DNA from: JBKECP01 sp047974765 | Lineage (GTDB): Bacteria > Pseudomonadota > Gammaproteobacteria > Pseudomonadales > Halieaceae | DNA length: 64,000 nt | Assembly: GCA_047974765.1 (NCBI GenBank) | Contig: JBKECP010000037.1 | Coordinates: 1 to 64,000 of the forward strand | Direction: 5' to 3' | In this document: positions 24,098-33,423 of the stretch, in pieces | How the letters are laid out: every line of letters starts with the position of its first letter | Position numbering within the stretch: position 1 is the stretch's first letter | The notes under the pieces: generated by a model | What the model was told of the DNA's origin: nothing | The model's database searches: none | Seen by the model: the letters and a program-made list of their open reading frames with translations, nothing else | Translations under genes and position numbers: made by a program

Positions 24098-24352
24098 TTA
24101 ACCCGGCAAGGTGACATTCAACTCCAGTACTGAACAGTTACCTGATTCGTCAAACTGCACCTGTACATCATCTTGTTCTACCGGCACATATTTACGGATA
24201 ACTTCAAGTATTTCCTGTTGCATCTTTGGCAGATAATCGGGCTGGTTGCGCTGACCGCGCTCGTGGGCAACGATAATCTGCAAGCGCTCCTTCGCCGTGG
24301 CTGCCGAATGATCATTCCGGGCACTGCGAAAATAATCCAGAAAGCTCATCAA
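24098..24352 (-). CDS. minE: Cell division topological specificity factor MinE
   Basis: The product is 84 aa. The N-terminal membrane-targeting and MinD-binding part is MMSFLDYFRSARNDHSAATA followed by KERLQIIVAHERG. The dimeric topological domain has YLPKMQQEILEVIRKYV. MinE stimulates MinD ATPase and drives pole-to-pole oscillation so that the Z-ring forms at midcell. It overlaps minD by 4 nt. The group II intron begins at the base following its TAA, so the coding sequence is intact but the natural 3' flank is displaced. Confidence 0.97.
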   Translation of the reverse strand: MMSFLDYFRSARNDHSAATAKERLQIIVAHERGQRNQPDYLPKMQQEILEVIRKYVPVEQDDVQVQFDESGNCSVLELNVTLPG

Positions 24353-25161
24353 CGCCCTCCCAGCAGGCGTTTAAGAAAGCCCTGCTTTTCTTCTTCCATA
24401 AAGCGATGTGCTACCGTTTCACCCAGCAGGCGATCAACCGCATCGCTATAGGCCTGACCGGCGGCGGCCTCAGTATTCAGAATAACCGGCTCACCCTGGT
24501 TAGAGGCTTTTAGTACATCCTGTGATTCAGGCACCACACCTAACAAAGGAATAGCGAGAATTTCCTCAACATCAGCCACACTGAGCATTTCACCGGCGGC
24601 AACCCGGGCAGGATTGTAACGGGTTACCAATAAATGCTCACGTACAGGCTCATCACCGTCTCTGGCCCGTTGCGACTTGCTTTGTAAGATACCCAAAATA
24701 CGGTCCGAATCACGCACAGAAGATACTTCCGGGTTAGTAACCACTATAGCCTCATCAGCAAAATAGAGTGCCATTTGGGCACCGCGTTCAATACCCGCCG
24801 GCGAATCACAGACAATAAACTCAAAACGCTCCTTAAGCTCATTAAGTACTCTGGCCACTCCTTCTTCAGTCAAGGCGTCCTTATCACGGGTCTGAGAGGC
24901 CGGCAGAATATAAAGGTTATCAGTGCGTTTATCCTTGATCAGCGTTTGATTGAGGCTGGCCTCTTCGTTGATGACATTAACAAAGTCATAAACAACCCGG
25001 CGCTCGCACCCCATGATCAGGTCCAGGTTACGCAGACCCACGTCAAAATCCACAATAACAGTCGGGTGGCCACGCTGGGCCAGGCCGGTACCGATGGCTG
25101 CACTGCTGGTGGTTTTACCAACACCGCCCTTACCGGAGGTTACTACGATCACTTTTGCCAC
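24349..25161 (-). CDS. minD: Septum site-determining protein MinD
   Basis: The start is GTG 25161 behind AGGAG, giving 270 aa, the usual size. The deviant Walker A GKGGVGKTTSSAAIG (residues 10-24), Walker B-like VIVDFDVGLRNLDLIMG and the C-terminal amphipathic membrane helix EEEKQGFLKRLLGGR are all present. MinD is a membrane-binding ATPase that recruits MinC and is displaced by MinE. It lies between minC (40-nt gap) and minE (4-nt overlap) in one operon. Confidence 0.98.
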   Translation of the reverse strand: MAKVIVVTSGKGGVGKTTSSAAIGTGLAQRGHPTVIVDFDVGLRNLDLIMGCERRVVYDFVNVINEEASLNQTLIKDKRTDNLYILPASQTRDKDALTEEGVARVLNELKERFEFIVCDSPAGIERGAQMALYFADEAIVVTNPEVSSVRDSDRILGILQSKSQRARDGDEPVREHLLVTRYNPARVAAGEMLSVADVEEILAIPLLGVVPESQDVLKASNQGEPVILNTEAAAGQAYSDAVDRLLGETVAHRFMEEEKQGFLKRLLGGR

Positions 25162-25201
25162 TGATTTGTGCTCCTGTGATGAATAAGGTTTACTGAAGAA
25201 A

Positions 25202-25942
25202 CTATTTGGATGGCAACAGCGGAACAACGTTCAACGTTTCACCATCAAGCTCAATAATGGCTGATTGTCGCTGAAGATTTTCGGGCAAATCTTCACTCAG
25301 CAAAAAGTGTCCAGCCACAGAAATCAGCTCGGCATCAAGCTGCTGACAGAAAATACGCGCACGGGTATCACCGTGAACACCCGCCAGTGCCCTGCCACGC
25401 AGCGCTCCATAAATATGAATATTGCCATCAGCCAGCACTTCTGCGCCTTCGCTGACCTGTGACAATACAATCAAATCACCGCCCTCGGCATAGATTTGCT
25501 GACCGGAGCGAACCGGCTGGGTAATTGTGCGCGTTAGCCTGCCATGGTCGGATGACTTGCCCGTTGGTGTAGTCTCTACAGTTTTTGGCTCACTGGCTTC
25601 GCATGATACAGACCGTTGGCGTGGCTCCCGACCAGCGGTAGCCAACAGAGCCAGGCCAGTTGCCTGGGCTGCACTTTCACCCGCGTCACTTACTCCTTTA
25701 AAGGCAATGGGCCGCAAACCAGCATCACGGCACTGAGCAAGCAACGTATTAAGATCCCGGTAAATTGCCTCATCGACAGCCCGCTCAAAACTGATCACAA
25801 CCGGAGACCCTTGAAACAGTCCCGGTGCCTGCTCAATACGCTCACGCAGCTGCACTGCGAAACGTTCAGCGCAGAAACGGTGAATTTCAAGGACAACAAC
25901 AGTAACGGTACTGCCTTTCAGACGAAAGTCAGAATTGCTCAT
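25202..25942 (-). CDS. minC: Septum site-determining protein MinC
   Basis: The product is 246 aa from ATG 25942 (MSNSDFRLKGSTVTVVVLEI). The N domain (~1-110) inhibits FtsZ. The C-terminal beta-helix (~140-246) contains RSGQQIYAEGGDLIVLSQVS and ALAGVHGDTRARIFCQQLDA, and binds MinD and FtsZ. It prevents Z-ring assembly near poles. The region between them is a Thr/Ser-rich linker. First gene of minCDE; its promoter must lie in 25943-26165, though no clear boxes stand out. Confidence 0.96.
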   Translation of the reverse strand: MSNSDFRLKGSTVTVVVLEIHRFCAERFAVQLRERIEQAPGLFQGSPVVISFERAVDEAIYRDLNTLLAQCRDAGLRPIAFKGVSDAGESAAQATGLALLATAGREPRQRSVSCEASEPKTVETTPTGKSSDHGRLTRTITQPVRSGQQIYAEGGDLIVLSQVSEGAEVLADGNIHIYGALRGRALAGVHGDTRARIFCQQLDAELISVAGHFLLSEDLPENLQRQSAIIELDGETLNVVPLLPSK

Positions 25943-26165
25943 ATAGTGGGCACTACCCATCCGTGGCCAGAGAATAGGCCGCTCATTATGGGCAGAGCCC
26001 GTAGGGAGTCAAGCAGGAGCGGGATATTCTCATGCCAAGGCTGACAATTACTGAAAAAGTGTTCAAAAAATAACCAGTTTATGGCTTAACCTGAAATTGA
26101 GACGGGACTCAGACCAAAATTCGTCATCGGGCATTTAAGCAGGCAAATATAACGCTCATGCCCTA

Positions 26166-27938
26166 TCAACGCTCTCCTTCACCTGCGTAAGGATTTTTGC
26201 CACCGTCGGCGATCCAGATATCAAGCTCAGCCGCCAGTACCGGCAGGGGCACTGAACGCAAACCGAGAATAACATCGTGAAAATAACGCTGATCAAAATT
26301 TTCACCCAGCTTTTGTTCAGCTTCTGCCCGTTTGCTGCGAATCAACAGCTCCCCCAGCTTGTAAGCCAGGGCCTGGGCAGGCCAGGAGATATAACGGTCC
26401 ACCTCAGTTGTCACCTCGTGAATGGATAATGCCGTGTGATCCTGCAAATAGGCCAGCGCCTGCTCCCTGGACCAGCCAAAGTAATGCACACCGGTATCAA
26501 TCACCAGACGACAGGCCCGCCACATTTCATAGGACAGGCGGCCAAAATCTTCATATGGCGTTTCATAAACACCCATTAAAGTACCCAGCCATTCAGTATA
26601 AAGTCCCCACCCTTCACCATAACCGGAAAAATAATTATCACGCCGAAAACGGGGAATTTCACCCGGAGCCTCTTTGGCAATTGCCGCCTGCAACGCATGC
26701 CCCGGCCCGCATTCATGCAAAGTGAGCGCACTTAGATTGAACAAAGGCCTGGATTTCAGATTGTGGGTATTCATCATGCAACTGTTGAGACCGCCGCGAC
26801 CACTGGTGTAGAAGGGAGCGATCGCATCCGGCACTGGAACAATAGTAAATCGCCGCCGCGGTAAAAAGCCGATGACTTCACTCAGCTTGCCATCAACCCG
26901 CTTGGCCACATAGGCAGAATAAGACAGCAGTTCTCTTGGGCTGCGAGCATAGAACTGAGGGTCAGTCCGCAAGAATGTAATAAAACCGGCCAGGTCCCCT
27001 TCAAAACCGGTGCGCTGAATAACGGCCTGCATTTCTGCCTGGATTCGCTTCACCTCATCAAGACCCGTTTGATGAATTTCCTGAGGACTCAAATCAAGTG
27101 TGGTATAGGCACGAATCATGGCCTGATAATAGGCCTCACCATCCGGCAAATCGCGTGCGGCCAGCCCGACACGCGCACCGGGAATATATTCATTCCGCAT
27201 AAAATCCAGCAGATGGCTATAAGCCGGGATAACAGCCTCATCAATGGCTTTTTCCACCACCTTTTCAATACGCCTGCGCTCATCAGCAGGAAATGATGAA
27301 GGCATATTGACCACGGGTGTCCAGAAAGGATTATCACTACCGCGCACCAGATAAGGCTCTATTGATTTATCCCTGCCCTGTAGAGTGATTTGCGGCACAC
27401 TGAAACCACGAGCCAGCCCCGCACGCATATTGTCCATGTTATCACTAAAAAAACGTGGTAAATCATACAGCCGGGCGATATAACGATTATAGGCGGCAAC
27501 ATCGCTATACCCACTTAAACGAGGGTACAGCCCTGTCCAGAAAAACGTATCGGAATTCAGTGGCGCCTGATAGCTTTTAAACTCAACCTCTGCACGCAGC
27601 GTTGTAACAATTTGCCGAAAAACAGCGGCATTAATCTGTTCTTCACGGTTGAGAGATTGTACGGGAATAGTATCCAGCTCCATCAATACCTGCTGCCAAT
27701 ATTGCAGATGCTCAGCCTGGGCTGCAGCATCAACCTGCGGCCAGTAATTACCGGCCTGCCATTGACCATTATCGAGCTGCACCTTGCCCAGCATCTGTTG
27801 CCGCCAGATATATTCCCGCTCATATAGTGCCTGCAACCGGGTATTGGCATCATCTGCTGCCTGTACATCAGTCTGGCGAAAACCCAATACTGACGACAAC
27901 ACTACTGCCAGAAACATCCATTTACTGAGGAATGACAT
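26166..27938 (-). CDS. DUF885 family exported metallopeptidase-like protein
   Basis: The start is set at ATG 27938 (590 aa), which gives a clear signal peptide (MSFLSKWMFLAVVLSSVLGF...VQA). The DUF885 fold is all-helical. The key motif is LTLHECGPGHALQAA, an HExxxGH variant matching zinc-binding HE-GH motifs of this family, with a downstream glutamate in GYGEGWGLYTEW. The family is annotated as dipeptidase-like or uncharacterised exported proteins. Location is likely periplasmic. A second DUF885-type gene follows on the opposite strand (28359-29678), so the pair may be functionally linked. Confidence 0.88.
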   Translation of the reverse strand: MSFLSKWMFLAVVLSSVLGFRQTDVQAADDANTRLQALYEREYIWRQQMLGKVQLDNGQWQAGNYWPQVDAAAQAEHLQYWQQVLMELDTIPVQSLNREEQINAAVFRQIVTTLRAEVEFKSYQAPLNSDTFFWTGLYPRLSGYSDVAAYNRYIARLYDLPRFFSDNMDNMRAGLARGFSVPQITLQGRDKSIEPYLVRGSDNPFWTPVVNMPSSFPADERRRIEKVVEKAIDEAVIPAYSHLLDFMRNEYIPGARVGLAARDLPDGEAYYQAMIRAYTTLDLSPQEIHQTGLDEVKRIQAEMQAVIQRTGFEGDLAGFITFLRTDPQFYARSPRELLSYSAYVAKRVDGKLSEVIGFLPRRRFTIVPVPDAIAPFYTSGRGGLNSCMMNTHNLKSRPLFNLSALTLHECGPGHALQAAIAKEAPGEIPRFRRDNYFSGYGEGWGLYTEWLGTLMGVYETPYEDFGRLSYEMWRACRLVIDTGVHYFGWSREQALAYLQDHTALSIHEVTTEVDRYISWPAQALAYKLGELLIRSKRAEAEQKLGENFDQRYFHDVILGLRSVPLPVLAAELDIWIADGGKNPYAGEGER

Positions 27939-28358
27939 TATTATCTCCGTCTGATTGATCAACAGGCAGGCTGAACTCACCTTTCATTATTACTGATTAC
28001 TGTTAACTTTTTAACAATGACCAGCTTTATCATGGCATTTGAGCCGAAACAGAAGAACAACTTTCAGGTTCAGGCACATCAAAATCTGGTTTGACATATT
28101 ATTATATCCGGCCACATAGATTGCCGGGGTAATAGCAACACCCGAATGTTTCACCGTCGAAATCAAGCGCGAGCCCTGTAAAACCAAGGGCTTTCGCAAA
28201 TTCTTCCAATTTTAAAGGACAGTAATCAAGACGCTCAGAGGCGTATCTTAATTGTCGGGTTAATAGAGCTGTCACTATCAATAAAACTGTTTTGCCAGCA
28301 GGCGCTACACATTGGCATAATGCCAGTAATTACAAGCCTTCAGGAATAAAACCGCATT
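27939..28358. other. Divergent gap between the two DUF885 genes, with a start-less reading frame
   Basis: The region should hold both promoters. On the minus strand a frame without ATG or credible start runs from ~28331 to two stops at 28108-28113. It encodes ASERLDYCPLKLEEFAKALG and then FTGLALDFDGETFGCCYYPG, and after the stops the same frame goes on with YVKPDFDVPEPESC. This looks like a decayed gene rather than random sequence, but I recognise no family. Confidence 0.35.
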
Positions 28359-29678
28359 ATGAAACAGGGATTTTCTTCCATCTGCCTGAGCTTACTCTTT
28401 ATTTGCAGCTCAATTGTTTACAGCTCTGCAACCTGCGCCAACCAACCTGTTGATGACATTGCCACAGCTTATGTCAAACTGGTACTGGCTATGGGTGAGC
28501 ACGACACGGCTTATGTTGACGCTTATTATGGCCCTCCCGAACTACGCGATACCGTACGCAGCTCAACGCCATCAGTCAGCAACATTGCAACGCAGGCGCA
28601 AGAACTATATACACAGTTACCCATCAAAGAAAACCATAAAAAATCGGACGATTTAAAATCCCTGCGCATTGATTATCTGCGAACTCAACTGACAGCACTG
28701 GCCGCTTACGCCAACAGCTTCAACCAATCCTCCTCACGAAATTTTGATGCAGAGGCAAAAGCTTTCTATGACACAAAACCACCCAAACGATCATTGAATG
28801 ACTTTGACAATACGCTTGAAGCACTCGAAGCTCTGTTGCCGGGAGAGGCGCCCCTTCACGAGCGTATTGAAATTTTTTACAAGCAATATGAAATTCCGAA
28901 AGAGCGACTGCCTGCTGTCTTCGAGGCAGCGATCAATGCCTGCCGTGAACGAACACTTAAATATATCACTCTGCCCGAAACAGAAAGTTTTCGCCTTGAA
29001 TATGTTACTGACAAACCCTGGAGTGGCTACAACTGGTATCAAGGTGGTGCGCATAGCCTGATTCAGATCAATACCAGCTTGCCAGTACGAATAGACCGGG
29101 CCATCGACCTCGGTTGCCATGAGGGCTATCCGGGGCATCATACCTATAATGTTTTACTGGAAGCGAACCTCGTACATGGGCGCGGCTGGGTCGAATTCAG
29201 TGTTTACCCATTATTTAGTCCGCAATCACTGATTGCTGAGGGCAGCGCCAATTACGGTATCGAACTGGCCTTTCCCGAAAAGGAAAAACTGGAATTTGAA
29301 AAAAAAATCCTGTACCCCCTTGCGGGGCTGGACCCGAACACGGCCGAGCACTATCAAACACTTACCTCATTGACTCGTGAACTGAGTTATGCACGCAATG
29401 AGATTGCCCGACAGTACATTAACGGTGACATTAAACGCCAGCATGCCATTGAACTTCTGCAACACTATGGTCCAAGTAACCGCGCGCACGCCGAGCAGTC
29501 ACTGGATTTTATCGACAGCTACGGTACCTATCTGATTAATTACAACTGGGGGAAAACCCTGGTTAAGCACTATATCGAACGCGGATCAGACAAGCGAAAT
29601 ACTCGCTGGCAGGTTTTCACTGAATTATTATCATCTCCCCGCTTACCGTCTGACCTTGGTGCCGACTATGATCAATAA
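28359..29678 (+). CDS. DUF885-like exported protein
   Basis: The product is 439 aa with a signal peptide (MKQGFSSICLSLLFICSSIV...ATCA). The zinc-site motif is CHEGYPGHHTYNVLLEANLV (HExxPGHH), followed by the conserved region SLIAEGSANYGIELAFPEKE with a possible third ligand. It is related to the larger DUF885 protein on the opposite strand but shorter, and diverges mainly in the N-terminal half. Probable periplasmic metal-dependent peptidase; substrate unknown. An RBS-like GGAAT precedes the ATG weakly. Confidence 0.82.
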   Translation: MKQGFSSICLSLLFICSSIVYSSATCANQPVDDIATAYVKLVLAMGEHDTAYVDAYYGPPELRDTVRSSTPSVSNIATQAQELYTQLPIKENHKKSDDLKSLRIDYLRTQLTALAAYANSFNQSSSRNFDAEAKAFYDTKPPKRSLNDFDNTLEALEALLPGEAPLHERIEIFYKQYEIPKERLPAVFEAAINACRERTLKYITLPETESFRLEYVTDKPWSGYNWYQGGAHSLIQINTSLPVRIDRAIDLGCHEGYPGHHTYNVLLEANLVHGRGWVEFSVYPLFSPQSLIAEGSANYGIELAFPEKEKLEFEKKILYPLAGLDPNTAEHYQTLTSLTRELSYARNEIARQYINGDIKRQHAIELLQHYGPSNRAHAEQSLDFIDSYGTYLINYNWGKTLVKHYIERGSDKRNTRWQVFTELLSSPRLPSDLGADYDQ

Positions 29679-30019
29679 CACAGACGACAATGGATAGTCA
29701 GCTCATGCCATAAATATTACACATTGCTTTATTAGGACTATCAAAATATCAAATTCACAGGCAGCTCGATTGACACAATGACAGGCATAATCACAAGCTC
29801 GTAAATTTGAACTGGCTCACGGTTCAGGCATACAACAGCAGATCTCCGGCAGCCGAACCTATGACAGCCTGTAAAATATTTGTTTGAAAAATTGCCACTC
29901 TGCACACTTCTTCTGTATAGCGCACCAAAATAACGCGGCTATTTCAGGGAGCGAAAGCCCGTGAGCAGCATTGACATGAATAGCAGATGCAATGACGGCA
30001 TCAAAAGAGAGAGGAACAT
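29679..30019. other. Gap before the LapD-like gene, no gene seen
   Basis: AT-rich intergenic DNA with no coding frame I would support. The last ~20 bp hold the ribosome site GAGAGAGGA of the next gene. No clear promoter boxes or repeats found. Confidence 0.4.
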
Positions 30020-31951
30020 ATGTCATTGTTTAAACAGCTATGGCTGGCCCTTGCCTGCTTGCTGATCATTGTAGTCGGGGCCAGCTTTGTTATCAGCAGC
30101 CTGTCCATGCGTGACTATATGGAGCAACAGCTATATCAAAAAAATCACGATGAAGCCAAAGCACTCGCTCTTTTTATTTCAGCCGAAAACCCTGGCAAAT
30201 CACGCCTTGAACAAATTCTGAATGTTTACTTTGAAAACAGTGAACTCGATTTTCTGGAAGTCATCACTCCCGAAGGTGAATCACTCTACCGGCGCCGTGA
30301 GATAGCACCCGACAGCAAAGTGCCACCAGCTTTCACCAGACTACTATCCATTGAGGCAGAACTCGGAATTGCCCAGCTAAAACAGGGGTTTGAGCTGACC
30401 GGCACCTTGCGCTTGCGCGGTCATTCACATATTGCCTACGAAACCCTGTGGTATAACACACGCGCATTGGCTTATCTTTTTTTGGCGGCTTTATTGATCT
30501 CCTGTCTTTTTGGCAGTCTGTTACTCAGACATATTTTGCATCCTCTGGACAAAGTGGTTAGCCAGGCCGAAGCCATTGGCGAGCGCCGTTTTATTAGCAT
30601 TAACGAGCCTGGCACCAAGGAATTCGGTCGTCTGGTTGGCGCTATGAACACCTTATCTGGCCGCATCAGAACCATGCTGGAAAGTGAGAGTAGACGCCTG
30701 GAAGACTGGGAGCAGGATGCCCATGTTGATAAAACCAGCGGTCTGCTCAATCGTGAACCTTTTATGCGTGCACTGGACTCTGTTTTGCAAAGTGAAGATT
30801 TTAATGCCGCAGGCAGCCTGACATTAGTCCGACTGGGCGGTCTGGCCCAGTTAAATCAGCTATTTGGGCGCAAGGCCGTTGACCATCTTCTCAAGGAGCT
30901 TGGTGATGCCATTAATACTGTTTGTGCCGCCCACAGCCGCTGGCAGGCTTCACGCATTGGCGGCTCTGATTTTGCAGTCCTTTCACCTTTGGCGATTAGC
31001 CCTCAGGAAACAGCCGAGGAAATTTGTCATGCGATGCAGAACGTACTAATCGGACGTGCGATGTCTGATCACGTTTCCTTGCCAAGTGCCGCGACCAGCT
31101 ATGAACATGGTGAGTCATTACGTGAATTAATGACACGCATAGATGCCGCTTTATTATCATCTGACAATGAGGGCTTATCTGCCGTCACCATCGCTTATAA
31201 AGGCGATGTCCAGATATTACCGCTGCGTGAACAAATGGATAACTGGCGCGACATTTTCAATCGCGCTTTCGCCGACAGACTGTTTGCCCTACAGCCCTAC
31301 GCCGTTGTCGGATCAGAAGATGAACTGCTTCACTACGAAGCACCTGCCCGCCTGCACTGGCAGGGTGAGTTTATGTCGGCGGGTACTTTTTTACCCTGGA
31401 TAAACCGACTCGATATGGCCAGCCAGCTGGACGAGACCATGGTTGAGCAGGCACTACAACTTATTGCCAAACGCAATAGTCCGATCTGCATTAATTTGTC
31501 ACCCAATTCAATCAGTAAACCCGAATTTTCCATCTGGCTGGCACGCCAGCTGGCCGAACACAAGGAACAGGCATGGAGGCTGGCTATAGAACTGCCGGAG
31601 GCAACAAGCTTTGCGCACCTGGATAACTTCCGACAACTCTGTGAACGGGTTCATGTTTATGGCTGCCAGGTGGGCATTGAACATACGGGGCACCAGCTGT
31701 CAAATCTCGGGCAACTGCACGATATTGGCCTGGATTATCTGAAAGTAGACGCGGCCTTTGTTCGCGGCATTGATAACAACCCCGCCAACCAGGCTTTACT
31801 GAGAACCTTATGTACGGTCGGTCATTCAATTGGCGTCAAAGTAATCGCTCTGGGAATACAAACCGCTGGGGAGCATAAAATGCTGGCACGAGTGGGCGTG
31901 GATGGCTTTACCGGGCCGCTTATTACAGCCCAGCGCAAACAAAAACAGTAA
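30020..31951 (+). CDS. LapD-like c-di-GMP receptor with degenerate GGDEF and EAL domains
   Basis: The product is 643 aa. It has an N-terminal membrane helix (LWLALACLLIIVVGASFVIS), a periplasmic LapD/MoxY-type sensor domain (~30-145), a second helix (LAYLFLAALLISCLFGSLLL), a HAMP segment, a GGDEF domain with GGSDF from residue 314 and an EAL domain where the signature is EAP (residue 440). The altered motifs imply that both enzymatic activities are lost and that it binds c-di-GMP as a receptor. LapD proteins sequester the periplasmic protease LapG and so keep adhesins on the surface. No lapG gene is in this window. Confidence 0.85.
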   Translation: MSLFKQLWLALACLLIIVVGASFVISSLSMRDYMEQQLYQKNHDEAKALALFISAENPGKSRLEQILNVYFENSELDFLEVITPEGESLYRRREIAPDSKVPPAFTRLLSIEAELGIAQLKQGFELTGTLRLRGHSHIAYETLWYNTRALAYLFLAALLISCLFGSLLLRHILHPLDKVVSQAEAIGERRFISINEPGTKEFGRLVGAMNTLSGRIRTMLESESRRLEDWEQDAHVDKTSGLLNREPFMRALDSVLQSEDFNAAGSLTLVRLGGLAQLNQLFGRKAVDHLLKELGDAINTVCAAHSRWQASRIGGSDFAVLSPLAISPQETAEEICHAMQNVLIGRAMSDHVSLPSAATSYEHGESLRELMTRIDAALLSSDNEGLSAVTIAYKGDVQILPLREQMDNWRDIFNRAFADRLFALQPYAVVGSEDELLHYEAPARLHWQGEFMSAGTFLPWINRLDMASQLDETMVEQALQLIAKRNSPICINLSPNSISKPEFSIWLARQLAEHKEQAWRLAIELPEATSFAHLDNFRQLCERVHVYGCQVGIEHTGHQLSNLGQLHDIGLDYLKVDAAFVRGIDNNPANQALLRTLCTVGHSIGVKVIALGIQTAGEHKMLARVGVDGFTGPLITAQRKQKQ

Positions 31952-32569
31952 TCTGCCCGGCCCGCGCCCAAAAGGAACTAATCCTGTATCTGCTGCCACT
32001 CTTATTGCGGAAAAACCCGGTTTCAGGATCTCTGACATAGAAAACAAGACTTTATCGACGACTCAGGCCCAAAACTTCAGTTCCAAGTACGCTGAGACAT
32101 TCAGATCCAAACAAAATCCATCAATATTTTTATTGTTTTCTTTTATGGCAAACGGAAAATCCAGCCATTGAAATTGCTATCAATAGCAGTCCCCAAGCAG
32201 GGACAGAGGGAACCTGCTTCGGTTTTACCATTACTGATACTGAACTCCCTGTAAGTTGCTTGTTACACTGCCACAATCCCGCCCAGCCAAGCATGGCCTA
32301 TCATCTGTGCATGAAAATGCTTTTTATATATACTTGAGCACCTGCAATCAAAATTCAATTACTAAATTAGAACCACCCACCGCCAGATAAATTTTCTGGT
32401 ATTTTCTGTTTAACTTATACTGGATTTTACCTGCGGCACAAAACATCTGCCTATAGCATCAGTACTGCACCCTCCCACAGTTTTTTTATTCTTTTGTAAA
32501 AACCCAAATACTACGAAACTGCTCTTTTATTTCAATTAACCGGAGTTGATTATCAACATGTTTTAATCA
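31952..32569. other. 618-bp gap without a supported gene
   Basis: A plus-strand stretch near 32160-32330 reads as a frame without a start (PAIEIAINSSPQAGTEGTCF then GFTITDTELP), faintly like the tail of a sensor kinase ATPase domain, but too short to call. The rest is AT-rich. Both flanking genes end here, so terminators are expected, but I see no strong hairpin with a T run. Confidence 0.35.
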
Positions 32570-32863
32570 TCAATCATCACGATTATTTTTTTCTACCCGA
32601 ACAATTTTGCCATCCTCACGTATATGGGCCGTAATTTCACGGTTAAAATAACTGCCCTTGAGACGATAGACCCTCATATCATCAATCAGCACCCAGGAAG
32701 CACTACTATAATAAGCGCCACTGACGGTCGACTGGGCTGCGGTCACAATCCCGGGTGGTACCTCATCGATACTCAACTCACCACCTTCATTGGCTGCCAC
32801 CAACCCCGAATAACCACCAACAACGGCCCAGGCCAGACTTAACATTGCAATAGATTTTTTCAT
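32570..32863 (-). CDS. Small exported PepSY-like protein, 97 aa
   Basis: The start at 32863 follows GAGGTAAG, a good ribosome site. A signal peptide (MKKSIAMLSLAWAVVGGYSG...) is followed by a ~70-residue mature part. The pattern VYRLKGSYFNREITAHIRED then GKIVRVE resembles the PepSY fold (Y-V...I...DGKI). It lies 33 nt after pilE in the same direction and is probably co-transcribed with the pilus genes. A role as chaperone or inhibitor in pilin handling is only a guess. Confidence 0.65.
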   Translation of the reverse strand: MKKSIAMLSLAWAVVGGYSGLVAANEGGELSIDEVPPGIVTAAQSTVSGAYYSSASWVLIDDMRVYRLKGSYFNREITAHIREDGKIVRVEKNNRDD

Positions 32864-32896
32864 TGACTTACCTCATTTCCTTATTACCAGGACCCT

Positions 32897-33418
32897 TCAG
32901 TCATCCCAGTTATGTTCTGTAGCACTGAAACTACTGTTGTTATCACGATCCCAGCTTTTACGGCCCAAGTGGTTTATCTCCAACACACCATCATCAGCTT
33001 GTGTAGTACCTGCAACAGGTGTAGCACGCAAGGTATAAATAGTGTCCGTTGCAGCCTGAATACTCAGGTTATAAGTGGGACTGGCCGAATCACCATCCAC
33101 CGGCACTCTCGCTGAAAAAACCCTCTCCAGAGGCGCAGCAGGAAGAGTACTACTGGTAGCAGCGCCAACGTAGCTGTAATTATCTCCGTAATGGCGCTCC
33201 ATCGCCTGGGAAAAGCCAATAAGGGCGGCTTTGGCTTCCGCCCGCTTGGCCTTTCGCACCGAGTTTTCATAAACGGGCAAGGCAACCGTTACCAAAATGC
33301 CAATAATTACAATAACAATCATCAACTCAATCAGGGTAAAGCCGCTGTCCCGGCTACTTTTTGCTCTACCATTTCCTGACTTGCTACGGTCAACCTGGTT
33401 GCTATCTACCCGTTGCAT
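32897..33418 (-). CDS. pilE: Type IV minor pilin PilE
   Basis: The product is 173 aa with a long basic leader (~26 aa) ending in Gly before FTLIELMIVIVIIGILVTVA, the type III signal processed by prepilin peptidase. Glu at +5 is present. The globular part contains LIGFSQAMERHYGDNYSYVG, typical of PilE minor pilins. It starts 5 nt after the pilY1 stop behind GAGGTAGG. PilE joins PilV, PilW, PilX and PilY1 in the complex that primes type IV pilus assembly. Confidence 0.93.
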   Translation of the reverse strand: MQRVDSNQVDRSKSGNGRAKSSRDSGFTLIELMIVIVIIGILVTVALPVYENSVRKAKRAEAKAALIGFSQAMERHYGDNYSYVGAATSSTLPAAPLERVFSARVPVDGDSASPTYNLSIQAATDTIYTLRATPVAGTTQADDGVLEINHLGRKSWDRDNNSSFSATEHNWDD

Positions 33419-33423
33419 GATGC

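Noticed and set aside
32160..32330. Plus-strand stretch resembling the end of a histidine-kinase ATPase domain
   Set aside because: Only ~50 codons without a start, and similarity is too weak to call a pseudogene.
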